DNA of 18,268 nucleotides from positions 1 to 18,268 of the forward strand of contig JBDTVU010000064.1 of NCBI GenBank assembly GCA_040007035.1, in the 5' to 3' direction. Below the pieces are notes generated by a model. That model did not search any database. It saw only the letters and a program-made list of their open reading frames with translations, and had not been told where the DNA came from. The position numbers and the translations under genes are program-made. This DNA comes from CAIWHR01 sp040007035. GTDB taxonomy: Bacteria > Pseudomonadota > Gammaproteobacteria > Burkholderiales > Casimicrobiaceae. Shown piece by piece: positions 13,954 to 18,268 of this stretch (its first letter is position 1; each line of letters begins with the position of its first letter).

Positions 13954-16104
13954 GTGGCCGCAGGAGAGAAGTACTGGGCGTTCATCAGCTACAGCCACCG
14001 GGACGCCGCGGCGGCCTCGGCGCTGCAGCGCGCGCTTGAAACCTACCGTATCCCGACGCGGCTGGTCGGCACGCGGACCGGCGTCGGCGAGGTCCCGGCC
14101 TACGTCAAGCCGGTCTTCCGCGACCGCGAGGAGATGCAGGCCGGCGCGGATCTGAAGTCCACCGTCCGCGCGGCGCTGGCGGACAGCCGATACCTGATCG
14201 TCATCTGCTCGCCCGACGCGGCCCGCTCGCCTTGGGTGGACCGGGAAATCATCGAATTCAAGCAGATCCACGGCGAGAGTCGCGTGCTCGCCCAGATCGT
14301 CGCCGGCGAGCCGTTTGCGAGCCGGATGCCCGGCCGCGACGCGGAGGAATGCTTCCCGGAGGCATTGCGATTCGAGCTCGACCCTACCGGCGAACCGATC
14401 GGTGAGCCGGTCGAGCCTGTCGCCGCCGACGTCCGGCCGAACGGCGACGGCAAGAAGCTCGCGTTGCTCAAGCTCGTCGCCGGGATGATCGGCGTCGGCG
14501 TCGACGAACTCGTCCGCCGCGACGCGCAGCGCGCCGTGCGGCGGATGACGAAGGTAGCCATCGCCGCGGTCGCCGGCATGGCGACGATGGCGGTGCTGAC
14601 GTTCATGGCGGTGGAATCGCGGAACGAGGCCCAGCGCCAGCGCGCGCAGGCCGAAGACCTGATCGAGTTCATGCTCGGCGATCTGCGCAGAAAACTGGTT
14701 CCGGTTGGCCGGCTCGACGTGCTCGACTCGCTCGGGGCGAAAGCGCTCGCCTACTACGCGGCAGAGGATCCCGACCGGTTCGACGCCGACTCGCTCGCCC
14801 GGCGCTCGCACGCGCAGCGGCTGATCGGCGAGATCCGCGAGCAACGGGGCAAGCTCGACGAGGCACTCACCGCGTTCCAGAGCGCCGCCGACACGACCGC
14901 CGCGCTGCTCGCGCGCGCCCCCGGTGACGGCCAGCGGATCTTCGACCATGCGCAGAGCGTCTACTGGGTCGGGTACATCGCGTGGCGGCGCGGGCAGGCC
15001 CGGTCGGCCGAGGAATCCTTTCTCAAGTATCGCGAGCTCGCGCAGCGACTGGTGCGGATCGATCCCGCCAACGTCGACTGGCAGCTCGAAACCGCGTACG
15101 CAAGTCAGAACCTCGGTGTGGCGCAGCTGGACCGGGCGCATTCGGCCGAAGCGCTGCTTTCGTTCTCCGAATCCCGGTCGGTGCTGGCGCGGTTGGTCCG
15201 AGCGAGGCCGGAACTGTCGACGGATCTGGCCGAGAACCACGGCTGGACGGCGCGGGCACTCGAAGCCGGTGGCGACTTCGACGGTGCCGTGGCGCAGCAA
15301 CTCCAGCGGCTTGCCGTACTGCGCTCGTCTCCCGATGCCGTGGCTGACCGGCAGGTGCAGCAGCAGATGGCAAACGCCGATGCCGCGCTCAGCCGGTTGC
15401 TGCTCAGCCTGCACGACTTGAAGGCAGCGGAGGAGCATGCGCGCGCATCGACGGATCGCACCGACGGGCTGGTCGCCTCGGATCCCGACAACATGTTCTG
15501 GCTCTCGGAATCGTCGTTCAGCCGAATGGGACTGGCCGAGGTCGAGTACGAGTCCGGCAAGCGCGCTCTGGCGCATGCCGACAGCGAGCGCCTGGCGCCG
15601 TCTATTTCACGGTTGCTCGCGAGCGACGCATCGGCGATGAACTGGCACATGAATCTTCGTGGACGTGCGCTGTCCCTGCGAGCGCGGATTGCGCTGGCAG
15701 AGGGCCGCCAGGTAGCAATCGATGCCATCGACGGTTACCTGGCCGACGTGCACGGCTTCGAATCCCTGGGCATACAGCCGAACGCGGACGAGACCACCAT
15801 CGTCGCCTCCGTGGAGATGACACTGGGCGACCTGCTGGACCGCAGCGGGAAACCCGAGGTCGCGGTGCGGCACTGGCGCGCGGCGGCAGCCCGCGTGCGA
15901 CCGCTCGCGGAGCGGGACAACTACGCGGCCATCACGCTGCTGGCGCGCGCCCAGTTGCGCTTGGGGCAGCCCGTCGAGGCGCGCTCGCTCGCCGCGCGTG
16001 TGCAAACATCGAGGTATCGGCACCCGGCCTACGCCGATCTCGTCAGCGAACTGGCGCAGGTGGCGGGACTCGCGCAGTCCGATGCCGGATCCAAGGGAAA
16101 ATGA
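13954..16104 (+). CDS. TIR domain - membrane segment - TPR-like protein
   Basis: This 716-residue protein starts at GTG 13954. Residues about 5-150 form a bacterial TIR domain: WAFISYSHRD at the start, DREEMQAGADL, then YLIVICSPDAARSPWVDRE. Glu98, in SPWVDRE, sits where TIR NADases such as SARM1 carry the catalytic Glu (WVHKE there), so NAD+ cleavage is possible. A basic stretch and one membrane segment (about 201-220) follow, then NEAQRQRAQAEDLIEFMLGD and a long helical region of TPR-like repeats (about 250-710). Charge distribution suggests the TIR domain is cytoplasmic and the TPR part periplasmic. The architecture resembles a sensor with a TIR output; function is inferred, and scaffolding without catalysis remains possible. 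It is 144 bp downstream of the VWA gene, with a hairpin between them. Confidence 0.85.
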   Translation: MAAGEKYWAFISYSHRDAAAASALQRALETYRIPTRLVGTRTGVGEVPAYVKPVFRDREEMQAGADLKSTVRAALADSRYLIVICSPDAARSPWVDREIIEFKQIHGESRVLAQIVAGEPFASRMPGRDAEECFPEALRFELDPTGEPIGEPVEPVAADVRPNGDGKKLALLKLVAGMIGVGVDELVRRDAQRAVRRMTKVAIAAVAGMATMAVLTFMAVESRNEAQRQRAQAEDLIEFMLGDLRRKLVPVGRLDVLDSLGAKALAYYAAEDPDRFDADSLARRSHAQRLIGEIREQRGKLDEALTAFQSAADTTAALLARAPGDGQRIFDHAQSVYWVGYIAWRRGQARSAEESFLKYRELAQRLVRIDPANVDWQLETAYASQNLGVAQLDRAHSAEALLSFSESRSVLARLVRARPELSTDLAENHGWTARALEAGGDFDGAVAQQLQRLAVLRSSPDAVADRQVQQQMANADAALSRLLLSLHDLKAAEEHARASTDRTDGLVASDPDNMFWLSESSFSRMGLAEVEYESGKRALAHADSERLAPSISRLLASDASAMNWHMNLRGRALSLRARIALAEGRQVAIDAIDGYLADVHGFESLGIQPNADETTIVASVEMTLGDLLDRSGKPEVAVRHWRAAAARVRPLAERDNYAAITLLARAQLRLGQPVEARSLAARVQTSRYRHPAYADLVSELAQVAGLAQSDAGSKGK

Positions 16105-16289
16105 TGGGGGATCGAGTCCGCTGCCGCGGTTCGATCCGACGATCAGGAATCGGAAGCCGGATACGACACCGACGAGAAAGGCGAGCGAAGCGCGTACGAA
16201 GTCGAACACCGGCTCCCGCGATTGCCGGATTTGCCAACGCGCTGACACCGGCGGCGGGGCCGGCTCAGTCTACGTCAAGGGGAAGATAG

Positions 16290-16802
16290 ATGGAAATGAA
16301 GACCTGGGCACCGGCCGTCGCCGTCACCGCGATTCTGCTCGGCGGCGCGTTCCTCGCGCTGAAAGCGTTTCCAGAGCAATTCAAGACGGCGACCGCGAGG
16401 ACGGAGTGCACGAAGAAGCAATGCGATGTCTACGTAAAGTTCAAGTTGCTGAACTGGGACCTGGTGATCGATTACGACCTGGTCGAGGTCAAGAAGGGCA
16501 ACGACGACGTCGAGATCGTCTGGCATCTGCCGAAGAACAAGGTGTACCGGTTCGATACGGCCGACGGCGTGGTGCTCAAGTATCCGGATCCGGCCCCGAA
16601 TGGCGACGACGATGGCCAGATTGATCAGCGGTGGGCGATGGACGACCACGGCACCCAAATGCAGCAGGGAGTTGACTATCATTGGCGCACCAAGAATACG
16701 ACTGCCAAGTCCTATCTCTATGTCATCACCGTCACCGATCCGACGACCACGCCCAACAAGAAATACGTGCTGGATCCCACGATCCGCAACCAGGGCCATT
16801 GA
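16290..16802 (+). CDS. Small exported protein, DPTIRNQG family, paralogue 1
   Basis: This 170-residue protein is not recognised. It starts at ATG 16290 with a good AAGGGGA Shine-Dalgarno. A single N-terminal hydrophobic segment (about 7-27) is a signal peptide or anchor. Two Cys follow (Cys40 and Cys45 in ECTKKQC), possibly a disulphide. The remainder is beta-rich and ends in VLDPTIRNQGH. It is clearly related to the protein at 17097-17495: KGND..EIVW matches KGKN..IFW, WRTKNTTAKSYLY matches LKDRNTVLRSYDY, and the C-termini match. Unlike that protein it has an Asp-rich insert, NGDDDGQID, resembling part of a calcium-binding loop. By eye the gene is less GC-rich than its neighbours. Confidence 0.75.
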   Translation: MEMKTWAPAVAVTAILLGGAFLALKAFPEQFKTATARTECTKKQCDVYVKFKLLNWDLVIDYDLVEVKKGNDDVEIVWHLPKNKVYRFDTADGVVLKYPDPAPNGDDDGQIDQRWAMDDHGTQMQQGVDYHWRTKNTTAKSYLYVITVTDPTTTPNKKYVLDPTIRNQGH

Positions 16803-16940
16803 CTCGCGGTACCCGGCGGCGAGTGCGACGTCGATGGGACCGCGACGGCACCCGGCGCATCCGCCGTGACTGCCGCACGCGTGTCGTCCTCTTCGGCCTC
16901 GATCACCGACGGTGGGGCGAGATGCGGATGGCCTTGCCAG

Positions 16941-17046
16941 ATGCGTAGCCCCGAACGGTCGATCCGCGCCGCCCTCGACGCCGCGCTCAACGTCGACGCG
17001 CTGGACCTCGCGCGGAAGGCAGCGGCCGAGCGGCCGGATGAGGCCG
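16941..17046 (+). pseudogene. Remnant of the 5' end of a TPR-like gene
   Basis: From ATG 16941 the frame reads MRSPERSIRAALDAALN and continues for about 35 codons closely matching the start of the partial gene at 17580. Both candidate starts sit exactly seven codons before the shared Ile-Arg. After 17046 the similarity ends abruptly. The frame does not stop but runs on, in phase, through the start and the whole of the next small gene to 17495. The simplest reading is a truncated duplicate of the TPR-like gene. Translation of it could couple to, or produce an extended form of, the following protein. Confidence 0.55.
16962..17046 (+). repeat. 85-bp direct repeat, copy A
   Basis: It matches 17601-17685 at 79 of 85 positions, with the first 41 bases identical. 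It lies between the two paralogous small genes. Most of the six differences fall at third codon positions of the shared frame, as expected if both copies were once selected as protein. Confidence 0.9.
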
Positions 17047-17084
17047 GTCGGGCCGCTGACCGGTATCATCCTCATCTCGACCAC

Positions 17085-17089
17085 CGGAG
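17085..17089 (+). promoter_or_regulatory. Shine-Dalgarno selecting TTG 17097
   Basis: CGGAG lies 7 nt before TTG 17097. This start gives a textbook signal peptide beginning with KKLL and is preferred over the longer open frame upstream. Confidence 0.55.
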
Positions 17090-17096
17090 ACCACAA

Positions 17097-17495
17097 TTGA
17101 AGAAGCTCTTGTCGCTCGCCGCCGTGCTGGCGCTCGCCTTCGTTCCCTGCGTCGATATCGGCGCGCAGGCGACCAGCGCCAGCGATCACTTCGTCAACGT
17201 CACCGTCGTGAACGGAACGATCGTGGTCAATCCGGAGATCCTGCCGGTAAAGGGCAAGAATCCCACGATATTTTGGGTGCTGCAGACCGCCGATTGGACG
17301 TTTCCCGACGACGCGATCGTCTTCAAGACCGGCACCGACGATCAGTTCTTCGACGGCCAGGTGCAGGCCAGCGGGCGCAAGTACCACCTCAAGGACAGGA
17401 ACACGGTCCTTCGCAGCTACGACTATACGATCAAAGTGCAATTGGGGACGCGGCGGCTGCAACGCGATCCGACGATCAAGAACCAGGGTAACTGA
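17097..17495 (+). CDS. Small exported protein, DPTIKNQG family, paralogue 2
   Basis: This 132-residue protein of unknown function starts at TTG 17097. The signal peptide (about 1-25) has a KK n-region, a Leu/Ala core and an end at GAQA. The mature part is beta-rich (HFVNVTVVNGTIVVNP, then NPTIFWVLQ), with few Cys, and ends in RDPTIKNQGN. It is a paralogue of the protein at 16290-16802 but shorter, without the Cys pair and the Asp-rich insert. It is followed after 84 bp by the TPR-like gene in the same reading phase. The repeated order small protein then TPR gene suggests the two products work together, perhaps as exported partner and intracellular sensor. Confidence 0.75.
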   Translation: MKKLLSLAAVLALAFVPCVDIGAQATSASDHFVNVTVVNGTIVVNPEILPVKGKNPTIFWVLQTADWTFPDDAIVFKTGTDDQFFDGQVQASGRKYHLKDRNTVLRSYDYTIKVQLGTRRLQRDPTIKNQGN

Positions 17496-17579
17496 CGCGT
17501 CGGCCGCTGTTGCCAGGGTCCTGTGGCAGAGCACCCCGGCCGCGTGGCGGACCCGTTTCGATCTGTGAGCACCATACCG

Positions 17580-18268
17580 TTGAACACCGGCGCGCATGCC
17601 ATCCGCGCCGCCCTCGACGCCGCGCTCAACGTCGACGCGCTCGACCTTGCGAGGAAGGCGGCGGTCGAGCGGCCGGACGAGGCCGAGGTGCGTTACCTCG
17701 GTGCGCTCGCGTCGGCGCGGCTGGGTGCACTGGCCGAGGCGGAGCGCTGGCTGGCGCACGTCGACCGCGACGTGCTCGGCAGCGGCGACCTCGCGGTTGA
17801 GGTGTGGAGCCTGGTCGGGCGGATCGCCAAAGAGCGCTACGCGACGGCGGCCGACCGGTCGTCCTCCCCCGCGCGCGATCTCGCCCATGCCGCGATCGAC
17901 GGCTACCGGCGCGCGTTCGCTATCGGCGGCTCCGCATATCCGGCGGTGAACGCGGCGACGATGGCGATGCTCGTCGGCGACGGCGAACTGGCGCTTTCGC
18001 TGGCGCAGCAGGCGCTGAAATCGTCCGGTGGCGCCGACGATCACTGGCGCCACGCGACCGTGGGTGAAGCGAAGCTCGTGCTCGGGGACGTCGACGCCGC
18101 GCGCGCTGATTACGCCGAGGCGCGCCGTCGCGCCGGCAGCCGGTTCGGCGACATCGCGTCGATGCGGCGCCAGCTCCTCCTGATCGGATCACCGGATGCG
18201 CACGCGATGCTGGACGCGGTGCCGGCGCCGCGCGTCATCGCCTTCTCCGGACACGTCATCGATCGCCC
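17580..18268 (+). CDS. TPR-like helical-repeat protein, N-terminal part (runs off the window)
   Basis: This is an open frame of about 229 codons reaching the window end without a stop. TTG 17580 is chosen because it stands at the same distance from the repeated segment as ATG 16941 in copy A; GTG 17523, which has an AGGG sequence before it, and GTG 17565 are alternatives. The product is Ala/Leu-rich and helical, with TPR-like periodicity (AIRAALDAALNVDALDLARK, RYLGALASARLGALAEAERW, ALSLAQQALKSS, DVDAARADYAEARRR). There is no signal peptide, so it is probably cytoplasmic. Near the end a new domain begins with PRVIAFSGHVIDR. From recall, similar GHxxD starts occur after TPR regions in multidomain signalling proteins, possibly opening a Rossmann-type nucleotide-binding domain, but too little is visible to assign it. 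Confidence 0.72.
   Translation, partial: MNTGAHAIRAALDAALNVDALDLARKAAVERPDEAEVRYLGALASARLGALAEAERWLAHVDRDVLGSGDLAVEVWSLVGRIAKERYATAADRSSSPARDLAHAAIDGYRRAFAIGGSAYPAVNAATMAMLVGDGELALSLAQQALKSSGGADDHWRHATVGEAKLVLGDVDAARADYAEARRRAGSRFGDIASMRRQLLLIGSPDAHAMLDAVPAPRVIAFSGHVIDR
17601..17685 (+). repeat. 85-bp direct repeat, copy B
   Basis: This copy lies in the 5' coding part of the TPR-like gene, 639 bp downstream of copy A (16962-17046), in the same orientation and the same reading phase. Confidence 0.9.

Noticed and set aside
13780..15576. Long minus-strand open frame opposite the TIR-TPR gene
   Set aside because: Antisense shadow; the plus strand carries clear TIR motifs.
16866..17096. Extended start for the 17097 protein
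   Set aside because: It would bury a typical signal peptide; TTG 17097 has its own Shine-Dalgarno. Kept as a finding because the frame is continuous.
16275..18053. Long minus-strand open frame spanning both small genes and the TPR-like gene
   Set aside because: It crosses several plus-strand genes with Shine-Dalgarno sequences and signal peptides, and its internal similarity only mirrors the plus-strand duplication.

Overview
The window is uniformly GC-rich. It carries envelope proteins of a Gram-negative bacterium: an MltA-type lytic transglycosylase, an OmpA-like peptidoglycan-binding protein, an autotransporter-type beta-barrel ending in Phe, and a lipoprotein-type hydrolase. Protein flavour suggests a proteobacterium, perhaps a betaproteobacterium, but that is an impression from recall and was not computed. 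No tRNA, rRNA, CRISPR array, insertion sequence or phage gene was recognised. Several starts are GTG or TTG, each supported mainly by a Shine-Dalgarno-like sequence.

Layout, left to right. (1) 1-691: the 3' end of an mltA-like gene with an in-frame 18-bp minisatellite. (2) 748-4169, plus strand: OmpA-like protein, exported FecR-like protein and a CHASE2-class III adenylate cyclase, closely spaced. (3) 4173-6476, minus strand: an exported caspase-like protein with Sel1 repeats and a long coiled coil, convergent with the cyclase gene (3 bp between stops). (4) 6477-6989: a divergent control region holding a perfect 20-bp palindrome and a Fur-box-like operator on a candidate promoter. (5) 6990-9692, plus strand: autotransporter-type barrel protein, putative lipoprotein hydrolase and a small membrane protein. 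(6) 9733-9787: two adjacent GC-rich hairpins. (7) 9825-13809: a tight run of membrane-anchored trypsin-like protease, MoxR ATPase, DUF58 protein and a VWA membrane protein, the last three overlapping. (8) 13954-18268: a TIR-TM-TPR protein, two paralogous small exported proteins ending in DPTI(K/R)NQG, and a TPR-like gene running off the window. An 85-bp piece of the start of that last gene also lies between the two small genes, so the unit small protein + TPR gene appears to have been duplicated and the first TPR copy lost.

How the genes may work together (inference): the window concentrates signalling and effector domains. These are a periplasmic sensor cyclase, a caspase-like protease, a trypsin-like protease beside a MoxR/VWA chaperone module, and a TIR domain with its putative catalytic Glu. 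Envelope proteins are interleaved among them. This could be envelope-stress signalling or a cell-suicide/defence assembly. The right end (13954-18268) is the best candidate for an undescribed system, because of the TIR-TPR protein and the repeated small-protein/TPR unit.
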